This document shows, in pieces, positions 43,781 through 52,076 of a stretch of 64,000 bases of DNA. This DNA is from Xenophilus aerolatus (lineage in GTDB: Bacteria > Pseudomonadota > Gammaproteobacteria > Burkholderiales > Burkholderiaceae_C), in the NCBI GenBank assembly GCA_030418545.1, contig QAIB01000005.1, forward strand, positions 248,001 to 312,000, written 5' to 3'. Position 1 is the stretch's first letter, and each line of letters opens with the position of its first letter. Under the pieces are notes generated by a model. It had not been told where the DNA came from, made no database searches, and was given only the letters and a program-made list of their open reading frames with translations. The position numbers were made by a program, and so were the translations under genes.

Positions 43781-44695
43781 ATGTCCATCGAATCCCACCG
43801 GCGCCCGCCGACCATCGACCCCGTGGCGGCGCAGCGCTGGTCCCGGCACGTGCCGGCCGAGGGCTCGCCCTGGCTGCATGAGGAGATCGGCCGGCGCATG
43901 GAAGATCGGCTGCAGTGGATCAAGGCACGGCCGCGCCATTGGGCCGACTGGTCACCGCTGCGTGGCGGCCTGGAGGCGCATGCCCTGGTCGCCCAGCGCT
44001 ATCCCGACGCGCAGGCCTGGGTCGTCGAGCCCGAACCCGGGCTGCAGCCGGCCACCGCGCAGGCCCTGGCGTCGCCCTGGTGGAGCGCGAAGCGCTGGCG
44101 CGGCGGCCGCACGCACCTGTTCGAGCCGCTGCCCGAGGGCGGCGTCGACCTGCTCTGGGCCAACATGGCGCTGCACATGGCGGCCGACCCCGAAGCGCTC
44201 ATCGGACTGTGGCACCGGCAGGTCGCGGTGGACGGCTTCCTGATGTTCTCCTGCCTGGGGCCCGACACGGTCCGTGAGCTGCGCGCGTTGCATGCCCGCC
44301 TGGGCGGGCCGCCCGCGGGCCACGAGTTCACCGACATGCACGACTGGGGCGACATGCTGGTCCACGCCGGCTTTGCCGAGCCGGTGATGGACATGGAGCG
44401 CATCGTGCTGACCTGGGGCTCGCCCGAAGCTGCACTCGCTGAACTACGCACGTTGGGCCGCAACCTGCACCCCGCGCGCTTCCCGGCGCTGCGCGGCCGC
44501 AGGTGGAAGGGCGCGCTGATGGAGGCGCTGGGCGGCCTCGCCGCGCCGGGCGAGCACGACGGCCGCATCGCGCTGACCTTCGAGGTCATCTACGGGCACG
44601 CCTTCCGGCCGGCCGCGCGGGTGTCGGTGGCGAACGAGAGCGCGGTCTCGCTGCGCGACATGAAGGCGATGCTGGGCCGCGGCCGGCCCGGCTGA
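43781..44695 (+). CDS. BioC-like SAM-methyltransferase-fold protein with degenerate motif I
   Basis: A 304-residue protein that aligns in outline with BioC, the malonyl-ACP methyltransferase of biotin synthesis: RMEDRLQWIKARP at the start, the acidic strand-2 end AWVVEPEPGL, the LLWANMALHM motif and the LMFSCLGPDTVRELR stretch. However, the glycine-rich SAM loop that should precede AHALVAQRYP reads ADWSPLRGGLE rather than D-x-G-x-G-x-G, so cofactor binding may be weak or lost. It is divergent from comF. Neighbouring bio genes are absent. Could be active with an altered loop or a non-enzymatic homologue. Confidence 0.75.
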   Translation: MSIESHRRPPTIDPVAAQRWSRHVPAEGSPWLHEEIGRRMEDRLQWIKARPRHWADWSPLRGGLEAHALVAQRYPDAQAWVVEPEPGLQPATAQALASPWWSAKRWRGGRTHLFEPLPEGGVDLLWANMALHMAADPEALIGLWHRQVAVDGFLMFSCLGPDTVRELRALHARLGGPPAGHEFTDMHDWGDMLVHAGFAEPVMDMERIVLTWGSPEAALAELRTLGRNLHPARFPALRGRRWKGALMEALGGLAAPGEHDGRIALTFEVIYGHAFRPAARVSVANESAVSLRDMKAMLGRGRPG

Positions 44696-44827
44696 GTGCC
44701 GGGGCCGGGGCCGGGGACACAGGGAAATCCCCGAGAGCGCCCGAGCCCTTGCGCACGGGCGTCGCGCAGCGGACTCACACGCGCCCCGTGCCGGTGCGCG
44801 GGCGCCGGGATCGCGGGATGCCCGCGC

Positions 44828-44833
44828 TACAAT
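44828..44833 (+). promoter_or_regulatory. Candidate -10 box upstream of the cytochrome oxidase locus
   Basis: TACAAT lies about 100 bp before the DUF2244 start in a 237-bp gap that otherwise shows no gene. No good -35 box is visible at 17 bp, so an activator would be needed if this is used. Confidence 0.3.
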
Positions 44834-44932
44834 CCTTCGTTGCGTGAACCTCGGGGGATGGTCCCCTGACCAAAGTCCCCGGATTCCCGTCCGGCCCGGC
44901 TTGGCGCACCACCCGATCTGCTGAACTCGCAC

Positions 44933-45409
44933 GTGCCGAATTCCGTGTTTCGCTTCGCCACCGTCTCGGGCCAGAACGTCCACTGGTTCCTGAGGCGCAA
45001 CTGCTCGATCACGCCGAGCCAGCTGGGCTGGCTGTACGCGTCGTTGTGCGTGGTGTCGATGGGCATCGGGCTGGTCTTCTGGGTGCATGGCGCCCGCCTC
45101 GTGCTTCCTTTCGCCTGGCTCGAACTCGCGGCGGTCGGGCTGGCCTTCATCCTTTACGCGCGCCACGCCACCGATGGCGAACGCATCGCCCTCGAGCAGG
45201 GACGCCTGGTCGTCGAACTCGAGAACGGCGGCACCGTGGAGCGCGCCGAATTTCTGCAGCACCAGGTCCGGGTGGAACCTCAGGCCAGCGACCGTTCGCT
45301 GATCGAGGTCTCGGGCCAGGGGCGGTCGGTACGGGTGGGGCGCTACGTGCGCCCCGAATTGCGTGCTGCGCTGGCGAGGGAGATTCGCATGGCCCTGCGC
45401 GGCGCTTGA
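44933..45409 (+). CDS. DUF2244 membrane protein of the oxidase locus
   Basis: A 158-residue protein starting at GTG 44933. RRNCSITPSQLGWLY is the DUF2244 signature, followed by two close hydrophobic helices (LYASLCVVSMGIGLVF and LVLPFAWLELAAVGLAFILY) and a soluble C-terminal beta domain. Members of this family are regularly encoded just upstream of coxB in alpha- and betaproteobacteria, so a role in oxidase biogenesis is likely though unproven. It is 66 bp from coxB. Confidence 0.82.
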   Translation: MPNSVFRFATVSGQNVHWFLRRNCSITPSQLGWLYASLCVVSMGIGLVFWVHGARLVLPFAWLELAAVGLAFILYARHATDGERIALEQGRLVVELENGGTVERAEFLQHQVRVEPQASDRSLIEVSGQGRSVRVGRYVRPELRAALAREIRMALRGA

Positions 45410-45475
45410 AGCGCCCAGGGGCCCGCGAGCGGCGGAGCCGGTGGATTGATTGGAAGCCTTGAAGAAGTGAACACG

Positions 45476-46645
45476 ATGAAGAGCATTTGGACCAAGCCGG
45501 CGGCACTGCTGCTGGTGGCCGGCGCGGCGTTCAGCAGTGCGGCGCATGCGGTGAACGACCTGCCTGGCGGCCCGGCCGTGCGCCAGCTCAACCTGCCGGT
45601 GGGCGTGACCAAGATTTCCGAAGAGCAGCACTTCCTGCACAACGCCCTGCTGGTGCTGTGCAGCGTGATCTTCGTCGCCGTGTTCGCGGTGATGTTCTAT
45701 TCGATCTGGAAGCACCGCAAGTCGGTGGGCCACAAGGCCGCCAACTTCCACGAGTCGGTGGTGGTCGAGGTGATCTGGACCATCGTGCCCTTCATCATCG
45801 TGATCCTCATGGCCCTGCCCGCGACCAAGGTGCTGGTGGCCCAGAAGGACACCACCAACGCCGACCTCACCATCAAGGTGACCGGCTACCAGTGGAAGTG
45901 GGGCTACGACTACATCAAGGGCGAGGGCGAGGGCCTGTCCTTCATCTCCACGCTGGACAGCTCGCACCGCGCGCTGTCCGACGCCGGCGCCAAGGGCGAG
46001 GTGCCCCCCGACTACCTGCTCAAGGTCGACAACCCGCTGGTCGTGCCCGAGAAGCAGAAGATCCGCATCATCACCACGGCCAACGACGTGATCCACGCCT
46101 TCGCGGTGCCGCAGTTCGGCATCAAGCAGGACGCGATTCCCGGCTTCGTGCGCGACACCTGGTTCCGCGCCGAGAAGGTCGGCGACTACTACGGCCAGTG
46201 CCAGGAGCTGTGCGGCAAGGAACACGCCTACATGCCGATCCACGTGAAGGTGGTCTCGGCCGCCGACTACAAGGTCTGGGTCGACACCAAGAAGAAGGAA
46301 GCCGCGGCCAAGCTCGACGACCCGACCAAGGTCTGGACGCTGCCGGACATCCTGGCGCGCGGCGAGAAGGTCTACGCCGCCAACTGCGCGGCCTGCCACC
46401 AGGCCAACGGCAAGGGCGGCGGCCCGATCAAGGCGCTCGACGGCTCGCCCGTGGTGCTCGACACCGACCATGCCAAGCAGATCCACGTGCTGCTCAACGG
46501 CCAGAACAACGGCGCGATGCCGTCCTGGAAGCAGTTGAGCGACACGGACCTCGCGGCCGTGGCCAGCTACACCAAGAACAGCTGGTCGAACAAGACCGGC
46601 CAGATCGTCCAGCCCGCCGAAGTGCTGGCCCAGCGCGGCAAGTAA
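45476..46645 (+). CDS. coxB: Cytochrome c oxidase subunit II, caa3 type
   Basis: A 389-residue subunit II. A signal peptide (LLLVAGAAFSSAAHA) and two transmembrane helices are followed by the CuA cupredoxin domain with ligands in FRAEKVGDYYGQCQELCGKEH (cysteine pair four apart) and HAYMPIHV. The C-terminal 90 residues form a fused cytochrome c domain with the haem motif CAACH, which makes this a caa3-type enzyme accepting electrons through its own haem c. The ATG at 45476 is preferred over an upstream TTG at 45446. Confidence 0.95.
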   Translation: MKSIWTKPAALLLVAGAAFSSAAHAVNDLPGGPAVRQLNLPVGVTKISEEQHFLHNALLVLCSVIFVAVFAVMFYSIWKHRKSVGHKAANFHESVVVEVIWTIVPFIIVILMALPATKVLVAQKDTTNADLTIKVTGYQWKWGYDYIKGEGEGLSFISTLDSSHRALSDAGAKGEVPPDYLLKVDNPLVVPEKQKIRIITTANDVIHAFAVPQFGIKQDAIPGFVRDTWFRAEKVGDYYGQCQELCGKEHAYMPIHVKVVSAADYKVWVDTKKKEAAAKLDDPTKVWTLPDILARGEKVYAANCAACHQANGKGGGPIKALDGSPVVLDTDHAKQIHVLLNGQNNGAMPSWKQLSDTDLAAVASYTKNSWSNKTGQIVQPAEVLAQRGK

Positions 46646-46684
46646 GCCGCCGCCGACGACGAATAGCCAAGGAAGACAGTCCCC

Positions 46685-48319
46685 ATGAGCGCAGTCCTCG
46701 ATCCCCACGGCCACGCCGGCCACGGCGACCACGTCCACGACGAGCACCACGACCATCCGCACGGCTGGCGCCGCTGGGTGTTCGCGACCAACCACAAGGA
46801 CATCGGCACGCTGTACCTGCTGTTCTCGTTCACCATGCTCATGGTGGGCGGCGTGCTGGCCCTGCTGATTCGCGCCGAGCTGTTCCAGCCCGGCCTGCAG
46901 CTGGTGAACCCGGAGCTGTTCAACCAGTTCACCACCATGCACGGCCTGATCATGGTGTTCGGCGCCATCATGCCGGCCTTCGTGGGCTTCGCGAACTGGA
47001 TGATCCCGCTGCAGATCGGCGCGTCCGACATGGCCTTCGCGCGGATGAACAACTTCAGCTTCTGGCTGATGATCCCTGCCGCGTTGATGCTCGTGGGCTC
47101 GTTCTTCATGCCCGGCGGCGCGCCCGCCGCAGGCTGGACGCTCTACGCGCCGCTGACGCTGCAAATGGGCCCGTCGATGGATGCCGGCATCTTCGCGATG
47201 CACATCCTGGGCGCCAGCTCGATCATGGGCTCGATCAACATCATCGTCACCATCCTCAACATGCGCGCCCCCGGCATGACGCTGATGAAGATGCCGATGT
47301 TCTGCTGGACCTGGCTCATCACCGCCTACCTGCTGATCGCCGTCATGCCCGTGCTGGCCGGCGCGATCACCATGACGCTGACCGACCGCCACTTCGGCAC
47401 CAGCTTCTTCAACCCCGCCGGCGGCGGCGACCCGGTGATGTATCAGCACATCTTCTGGTTCTTCGGCCACCCCGAGGTCTACATCATGATCCTGCCCGCC
47501 TTCGGGATCATCAGCCAGATCGTGCCGGCCTTCGCGCGCAAGAAGCTCTTCGGCTATGCCTCGATGGTGTACGCGACCAGCTCCATCGCCATCCTGAGCT
47601 TCATCGTGTGGGCGCACCACATGTTCACCACCGGCATGCCGGTGACGGGCCAGCTCTTCTTCATGTACGCGACCATGCTGATCGCGGTGCCCACGGCCGT
47701 GAAGATCTTCAACTGGATCGCGACCATGTGGCAGGGCTCGATGACCTTCGAGACCCCGATGCTGTTCGCCGTCGGCTTCATCTTCGTGTTCACGATGGGT
47801 GGCTTCACCGGCCTGATCCTCGCCGTGGCCCCGATCGACATCCAGCTGCAGGACACCTACTACGTGGTGGCGCACTTCCACTACGTGCTGGTGGCCGGTT
47901 CGCTCTACGCCATGTTCGCGGGCTACTACTACTGGGCGCCCAAGTGGACGGGCGTGATGTACAACGAGACGCGCGGCAAGATCCACTTCTGGTGGTCGCT
48001 GATCTCCTTCAACATCACCTTCTTCCCGATGCACTTCCTGGGGCTGGCCGGCATGCCGCGTCGCTACGCCGACTACCCCATGCAGTTCGCCGACTTCAAC
48101 GCCATCGCCACGGTGGGCGCCTTCGGCTTCGGCCTGGCGCAGGTGTACTTCTTCCTGTTCGTCGTGCTGCCCACGATGCGCGGCAAGGGCGAACCGGCCC
48201 CGCAGAAGCCCTGGGAAGCGGCCGAAGGCCTGGAATGGGAAGTGCCGTCGCCGGCGCCCTTCCACACCTTCGAGAACCCGCCCAAGCTCGATGCGACCGC
48301 CACCAAGGTGATCGGCTGA
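46685..48319 (+). CDS. ctaD: Cytochrome c oxidase subunit I
   Basis: The 544-residue catalytic subunit with 12 helices, housing haem a and the haem a3-CuB centre. [15 protein letters not shown] contains a haem a His, [14 protein letters not shown] the CuB His and cross-linked Tyr, [10 protein letters not shown] the two other CuB His, and [12 protein letters not shown] the paired haem ligands. A His-rich N terminus ([20 protein letters not shown]) precedes the first helix and may hold copper or other metal. Directly downstream of coxB, 39 bp apart. Confidence 0.97.
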   Translation: MSAVLDPHGHAGHGDHVHDEHHDHPHGWRRWVFATNHKDIGTLYLLFSFTMLMVGGVLALLIRAELFQPGLQLVNPELFNQFTTMHGLIMVFGAIMPAFVGFANWMIPLQIGASDMAFARMNNFSFWLMIPAALMLVGSFFMPGGAPAAGWTLYAPLTLQMGPSMDAGIFAMHILGASSIMGSINIIVTILNMRAPGMTLMKMPMFCWTWLITAYLLIAVMPVLAGAITMTLTDRHFGTSFFNPAGGGDPVMYQHIFWFFGHPEVYIMILPAFGIISQIVPAFARKKLFGYASMVYATSSIAILSFIVWAHHMFTTGMPVTGQLFFMYATMLIAVPTAVKIFNWIATMWQGSMTFETPMLFAVGFIFVFTMGGFTGLILAVAPIDIQLQDTYYVVAHFHYVLVAGSLYAMFAGYYYWAPKWTGVMYNETRGKIHFWWSLISFNITFFPMHFLGLAGMPRRYADYPMQFADFNAIATVGAFGFGLAQVYFFLFVVLPTMRGKGEPAPQKPWEAAEGLEWEVPSPAPFHTFENPPKLDATATKVIG

Positions 48320-48339
48320 GCCGGGAGCACGAGACGTCC

Positions 48340-48450
48340 ATGACGCCCGAACAGAAGAGGAACAACCGCCGCATGGGGCTCACGCTGGCCTCCATCGCGC
48401 TGATTTTCTTCATCGGTTTCATCGTACGCATGGTCTGGGTGGGGCACTGA
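48340..48450 (+). CDS. 36-residue cytochrome oxidase small assembly protein
   Basis: A short gene often missed by annotation: MTPEQKRNNRRMGLTLASIA followed by LIFFIGFIVRMVWVGH, a basic N terminus and a single transmembrane helix. Its stop overlaps the ctaG start (TGATG). A protein of this shape is conserved between ctaD and ctaG in Burkholderiales and is described as a small assembly protein of the oxidase. Function inferred from position. Confidence 0.8.
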   Translation: MTPEQKRNNRRMGLTLASIALIFFIGFIVRMVWVGH

Positions 48451-49064
48451 TGTCTCGCCTGCGCCGCGCCAACGTCCGCATGGTCGGCAAGCTGGCCGTC
48501 GTGGCGGCTGGCATGTTCGCCTTCGGCTATGCGCTGGTCCCGCTGTACCGCGCGATCTGCGAGATGACCGGCATCAACGTGCTGGCCCGTTCCGAGCTGG
48601 AAGTGCCCGGCGGCGCCAAGGGCGGGGCTCAGGTCAAGCTGCCGGCCAACACGCAGGTCGACACCTCGCGCACCATCACCGTCGAATTCGACGCCAACGC
48701 GCGCGGCCTGTGGGAGTTCGCGCCCGCGCAGCGTTCGATGCAGGTGCACCCCGGTGAACTGCACACGGTGATGTACGAGTTCCAGAACACCCAGAACCGT
48801 CGCATGGCCGCGCAGGCGATTCCGAGCTATGCGCCGCAGCAGGCGGCGCCGTACTTCAACAAGCTTGAGTGCTTCTGCTTCAACCAGTACACGCTGGATG
48901 CCGGGGAGAAGAAGCTGTGGCCGGTCGCCTTCGTGATCGACCCCAAGATCTCGAAGGACGTGAAGACGATCACCCTGTCGTACACCTTCTTCGAGGTGGG
49001 CGGCAAGACGCCCGCCGCGCCGACCGCCGGCGCCACGCAACTGCCCGCGGAGCCGCGCTCGTGA
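48450..49064 (+). CDS. ctaG: Cytochrome c oxidase assembly protein CtaG/Cox11
   Basis: A 204-residue copper chaperone that delivers CuB to subunit I. One N-terminal helix (VGKLAVVAAGMFAFGYALVPLY) anchors a periplasmic beta domain with the copper motif KLECFCFNQYTL (C-x-C). PSYAPQQAAPYFNK just before it is also conserved. The start codon overlaps the preceding small gene, and its stop overlaps the GTG start of the DUF2970 gene. Confidence 0.95.
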   Translation: MSRLRRANVRMVGKLAVVAAGMFAFGYALVPLYRAICEMTGINVLARSELEVPGGAKGGAQVKLPANTQVDTSRTITVEFDANARGLWEFAPAQRSMQVHPGELHTVMYEFQNTQNRRMAAQAIPSYAPQQAAPYFNKLECFCFNQYTLDAGEKKLWPVAFVIDPKISKDVKTITLSYTFFEVGGKTPAAPTAGATQLPAEPRS

Positions 49065-49276
49065 CCCAGGTCGACGACGGCAGCCCGCAAAAGAAGGCCT
49101 CCCTGTGGCGCACCGTGAAGGCGGTGGCCTGGGGCTTCTTCGGCGTGCGCAAGAACAGCGAATACCAGAAGGACATCGCCAGCCTGTCGCCCCTGCACAT
49201 CGTGGCCGTGGGCTTCGTCGCGGTGCTCGTCTTCATCGGCGTGCTGGTTGCGCTGGTGAAGTTCGCCGTGGCCTGA
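49061..49276 (+). CDS. DUF2970 family small membrane protein
   Basis: A 71-residue protein starting with GTG at 49061, overlapping ctaG as GTGA. SLWRTVKAVAWGFFGVRK is the DUF2970 signature, followed by one helix (HIVAVGFVAVLVFIGVLVAL). It occurs widely next to ctaG/ctaE in Betaproteobacteria. Function not established. Confidence 0.82.
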   Translation: MTQVDDGSPQKKASLWRTVKAVAWGFFGVRKNSEYQKDIASLSPLHIVAVGFVAVLVFIGVLVALVKFAVA

Positions 49277-49335
49277 GCCGGTGCACGGGCCCGCAATGCT
49301 TTGATTGAGTCAGAAGAGAAAGCCCAGGAGCTGAA

Positions 49336-50217
49336 ATGAGTTCGACCACCCACGGCGCCACGCCTTACTACTTCGTGCCCGGGCCTTCGCGGCATCCGGT
49401 GATGGCGGCCATCGGCCTGTTCTTCGTCATCCTCGGTGCGGGGCAGTGGATCAACGGCCACACCTGGGGCGCCTATTCGCTGGGCTTCGGCCTGCTGTGG
49501 TGGTGGATGGTGCTGTACCAATGGTTCGGCGAGGCCGTGCGCGAGAGCGAGAGCGGCCGCTACGGCCACAAGATCGACCTGTCGTTCCGCTGGAGCATGA
49601 GCTGGTTCATCTTCTCGGAAGTGATGTTCTTCGGCGCCTTCTTCACCGCGCTGTGGTGGGCCCGCACGCATGCGCTGCCCAACCTCGGCAGCCTGGACAA
49701 CGCGCTGCTCTGGCCCGACTTCAAGGCCGTGTGGCCCAGCATGCAGGCCGGTGCGACCGGCTCGCCCGCGGGCATCGTGGAGCCCTTCCAGACGGTGGGC
49801 CCGTTCTGGCTGCCGACCATCAACACCGCGCTGCTGCTGACCTCGGGCGTCACGCTGACCATCGCGCACCACGCCTTGCGTGCCGACCACCGCGCACAGT
49901 GCATCCGCTTCATGTGGCTCACGGTGCTGCTGGGCGTGGTCTTCCTCGGCGTGCAGATTTACGAGTACCACCACCTGTACACCGAACTGAACCTCAAGCT
50001 CAGCTCCGGCACCTACGGTTCCACCTTCTTCATGCTCACGGGCTTCCACGGCCTGCACGTGTTCGTCGGCATGCTGATGCTGCTGTTCATCACGCTGCGG
50101 CTGATGAAGGGCCACTTCACGCCCGAGCGGCACTTCGGCTTCGAAGGCGCGGCCTGGTACTGGCACTTCGTCGACGTGGTGTGGCTGGGCTTGTATGTCC
50201 TCGTCTACTGGATGTAA
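49336..50217 (+). CDS. ctaE: Cytochrome c oxidase subunit III
   Basis: A 293-residue, seven-helix subunit. The beginning MSSTTHGATPYYFVPGPSRHP is followed by WSMSWFIFSEVMFFGAFFTAL with the conserved Glu, TFFMLTGFHGLHVFVG, and WYWHFVDVVWLGLYVLVYW at the end, all standard. The start at 49336 has AGGAG before it. A strong hairpin terminator follows 21 bp after the stop, closing the structural operon. Confidence 0.96.
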   Translation: MSSTTHGATPYYFVPGPSRHPVMAAIGLFFVILGAGQWINGHTWGAYSLGFGLLWWWMVLYQWFGEAVRESESGRYGHKIDLSFRWSMSWFIFSEVMFFGAFFTALWWARTHALPNLGSLDNALLWPDFKAVWPSMQAGATGSPAGIVEPFQTVGPFWLPTINTALLLTSGVTLTIAHHALRADHRAQCIRFMWLTVLLGVVFLGVQIYEYHHLYTELNLKLSSGTYGSTFFMLTGFHGLHVFVGMLMLLFITLRLMKGHFTPERHFGFEGAAWYWHFVDVVWLGLYVLVYWM

Positions 50218-50238
50218 GCCAAGCGCATGACTCACAAC

Positions 50239-50266
50239 AAAAAAAGCGCCGCAAGGCGCTTTTTTT
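50239..50266. terminator. Bidirectional intrinsic terminator after ctaE
   Basis: AAAAAAAGCGCC (50239-50250) pairs with GGCGCTTTTTTT (50255-50266) around a GCAA loop. The A/T tracts on both sides suit the convergent layout of ctaE and the DUF2909-type gene. Confidence 0.9.
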
Positions 50267-50310
50267 CATGGGGCGCGTGGGGCCGCGATCCGCAGGCGGA
50301 GCGCCTGGCC

Positions 50311-50532
50311 TCACTTGCCGACCGGCAGGCCCCCTGGCTGGATGTACCCGAACTTCCACGCCAGCAGGATGCACAGGAACAAAAGCACCGACAGGCCGAT
50401 CCGAACCGTGAGGGCGCGCGCCATGCCGCCCGACTTGGCGCGGCCGTCGCGCCCGTCCTTCAGCATGTAGAACAGCGCCCAGCCCAGGCTCGCCAGGATG
50501 CCGACGAAGGCCAGGACGACAAGGTATTTCAT
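50311..50532 (-). CDS. Twin transmembrane helix small protein (DUF2909)
   Basis: A 73-residue protein with two helices, MKYLVVLAFVGILASLGWALF and LTVRIGLSVLLFLCILLAWKF, joined by a short basic loop (KDGRDGRAKSGG). This family is encoded between ctaE and SURF1 in many betaproteobacteria, usually convergent as here. An ATG three codons earlier (50541) is possible. Function unknown, likely linked to the oxidase. Confidence 0.8.
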   Translation of the reverse strand: MKYLVVLAFVGILASLGWALFYMLKDGRDGRAKSGGMARALTVRIGLSVLLFLCILLAWKFGYIQPGGLPVGK

Positions 50533-50568
50533 GACTCCCATTATCGGCCGCAGCCGCCAGCAGACCCC

Positions 50569-51390
50569 ATGCGCGACGTGCCGCTGACCCCGCTGGACAG
50601 CAGACAGACGCGCCGCCGCAGCCGCACGCGCTTCTGGATCATGACGCTGGCCACGCTGGCGATGGTGGCGCTCACGCTGTCGCTCGGCCGCTGGCAGCTT
50701 TCGCGTGCCGCGCAGAAGGAAGCGCTGCAGGCGCGCATCGCGGCGCAGGAGGCCTTTCCTCCGCTCGACGCCTCGGCATTCCTGTCGGTCGAGGACATGC
50801 CCAGCGAACTGCACCGTCGCGTGAAGCTGCGCGGCCTGTGGATCCCCACGCAGACCGTGCTGCTGGACAACCGCCAGATGAACGGCACGCCAGGCTTCTA
50901 TGTGCTCACGCCGCTGGCGCTCGAAGGCGTCGAGCAGACCGTGATGGTCCAGCGCGGCTGGGTGCAGCGCAACTTCATCGACCGCACCCAGGTGCCGGCC
51001 ATCGACACGCCGGCCGGCCTGGTCGACGTCGAGGCGCGCATCGAAGCACCGCCCGCACACCTGCTGCAGCTGGGCGCCGATCCACCGGCGCAGCCCGCGT
51101 CCACGGCCGCGCCGGGCCCGGCCAAGGCAGTCGATGTAGGGGCATCGCGCATCCGGCAGAATCTGGACCTCGCCGCCTTCAAGGCCGAGACCGGGCTGCC
51201 GCTGCGCACCGACATCTCGCTGCAGCAGGTGGGCGCGGCCTCGGAAGGGCTGCAGCGCGAGTGGCCGGCGCCCGCGCTGGGCATCGAGAAGCACTACGGC
51301 TACGCCTTCCAGTGGTTCGGCCTCGCGGCCCTCCTGGTCATCCTCTATGTCTGGTTCCAACTCATCGCTCCCCGCCGCCGCCGTGGCTGA
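50569..51390 (+). CDS. SURF1-family cytochrome oxidase assembly protein
   Basis: A 273-residue assembly factor thought to help haem a insertion into subunit I. A first helix (FWIMTLATLAMVALTLSLGRWQL) carries the LGRWQL motif, and a last helix (YAFQWFGLAALLVILYVWFQ) the W-F-x-L-A signature. Between them, VLLDNRQMNGTPGFYVLTPL and VQRGWVQRN are typical. The 3' end overlaps the start of the next gene, which shows the assembly genes are one operon. Confidence 0.93.
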   Translation: MRDVPLTPLDSRQTRRRSRTRFWIMTLATLAMVALTLSLGRWQLSRAAQKEALQARIAAQEAFPPLDASAFLSVEDMPSELHRRVKLRGLWIPTQTVLLDNRQMNGTPGFYVLTPLALEGVEQTVMVQRGWVQRNFIDRTQVPAIDTPAGLVDVEARIEAPPAHLLQLGADPPAQPASTAAPGPAKAVDVGASRIRQNLDLAAFKAETGLPLRTDISLQQVGAASEGLQREWPAPALGIEKHYGYAFQWFGLAALLVILYVWFQLIAPRRRRG

Positions 51391-52060
51391 CGAACCGCTC
51401 GGCCTGACGGTGCATTCCATGCCCACGGCGCGCGAAGCGATGGGGGAGCTCGACGCCGGCCGCCGCACGGCGCTGGGCCGCTGGAAGATGGTGGCCGTGC
51501 TGCTGTGCTGCGCGGCGCCGGTGATCGCCTCGTACTTCACCTATTACGTGGTACGGCCCGAAGGGCGCAGTGTCTATGGCCAGCTCGTGGATCCGCAGCG
51601 TCCCGTGCCCTCGGTCGTGGCCCGCGCACCCGACGGTGCCGAGGTCAACCTGCAGAGCCTCAAGGGCCAGTGGCTGCTCGTCGCGGTGGCCGGCGCCTCG
51701 TGCGATGCGCTGTGCGAACAGCAGCTGTACCTGCAGCGCCAGCTGCGCGAAACCCTGGGCCGCGAGAAGGACCGCGTCGACCGCGTCTGGCTGGTGTCCG
51801 ACGCGGCGCCGATCCCCGATCGCCTGGCCAACGGCCTGCACGGCGCCACCGTGCTGCGCGTACCGGCCGCGCAGATCGCGCAATGGCTGGCGCCCGAGGC
51901 CGGCCACGCCATCGGCGAGCACCTCTACGTGGTCGATCCCATGGGCAACTGGATGATGCGCTTCCCAGCCCGCATGGACGTGTCCGGCGCGGCCAAGGCC
52001 AAGCGCGACCTCGACCGCCTGCTGCGCGCCTCGTCCTCGTGGGACGAGGCCGGGCGTTGA
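51347..52060 (+). CDS. SCO-like thioredoxin-fold membrane protein of the oxidase operon
   Basis: A 237-residue protein (ATG 51347; a GTG at 51383 is a good alternative) with one helix, WKMVAVLLCCAAPVIASYFTYY, and a periplasmic domain. The domain has ASCDALCEQQL, a C-x3-C pair exactly as in SCO copper chaperones, after LKGQWLLVAVAG, and ends in HLYVVDPMGNWMMRF, comparable to the strand carrying the SCO metal His. A His is near that position but not in exact register. Lies between SURF1 and cox15. Probably assists copper or thiol chemistry in oxidase assembly. Confidence 0.75.
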   Translation: MSGSNSSLPAAAVADEPLGLTVHSMPTAREAMGELDAGRRTALGRWKMVAVLLCCAAPVIASYFTYYVVRPEGRSVYGQLVDPQRPVPSVVARAPDGAEVNLQSLKGQWLLVAVAGASCDALCEQQLYLQRQLRETLGREKDRVDRVWLVSDAAPIPDRLANGLHGATVLRVPAAQIAQWLAPEAGHAIGEHLYVVDPMGNWMMRFPARMDVSGAAKAKRDLDRLLRASSSWDEAGR

Positions 52061-52076
52061 CCGACCGGTGCCAGCG

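Noticed and set aside
44444-48265. A 1273-codon open frame on the minus strand across the oxidase genes
   Set aside because: It is antisense to coxB, ctaD and neighbours, which are certain. Its translation is His/Asp/Gln/Arg-rich without any domain, the usual result of strong G/C third-position bias.
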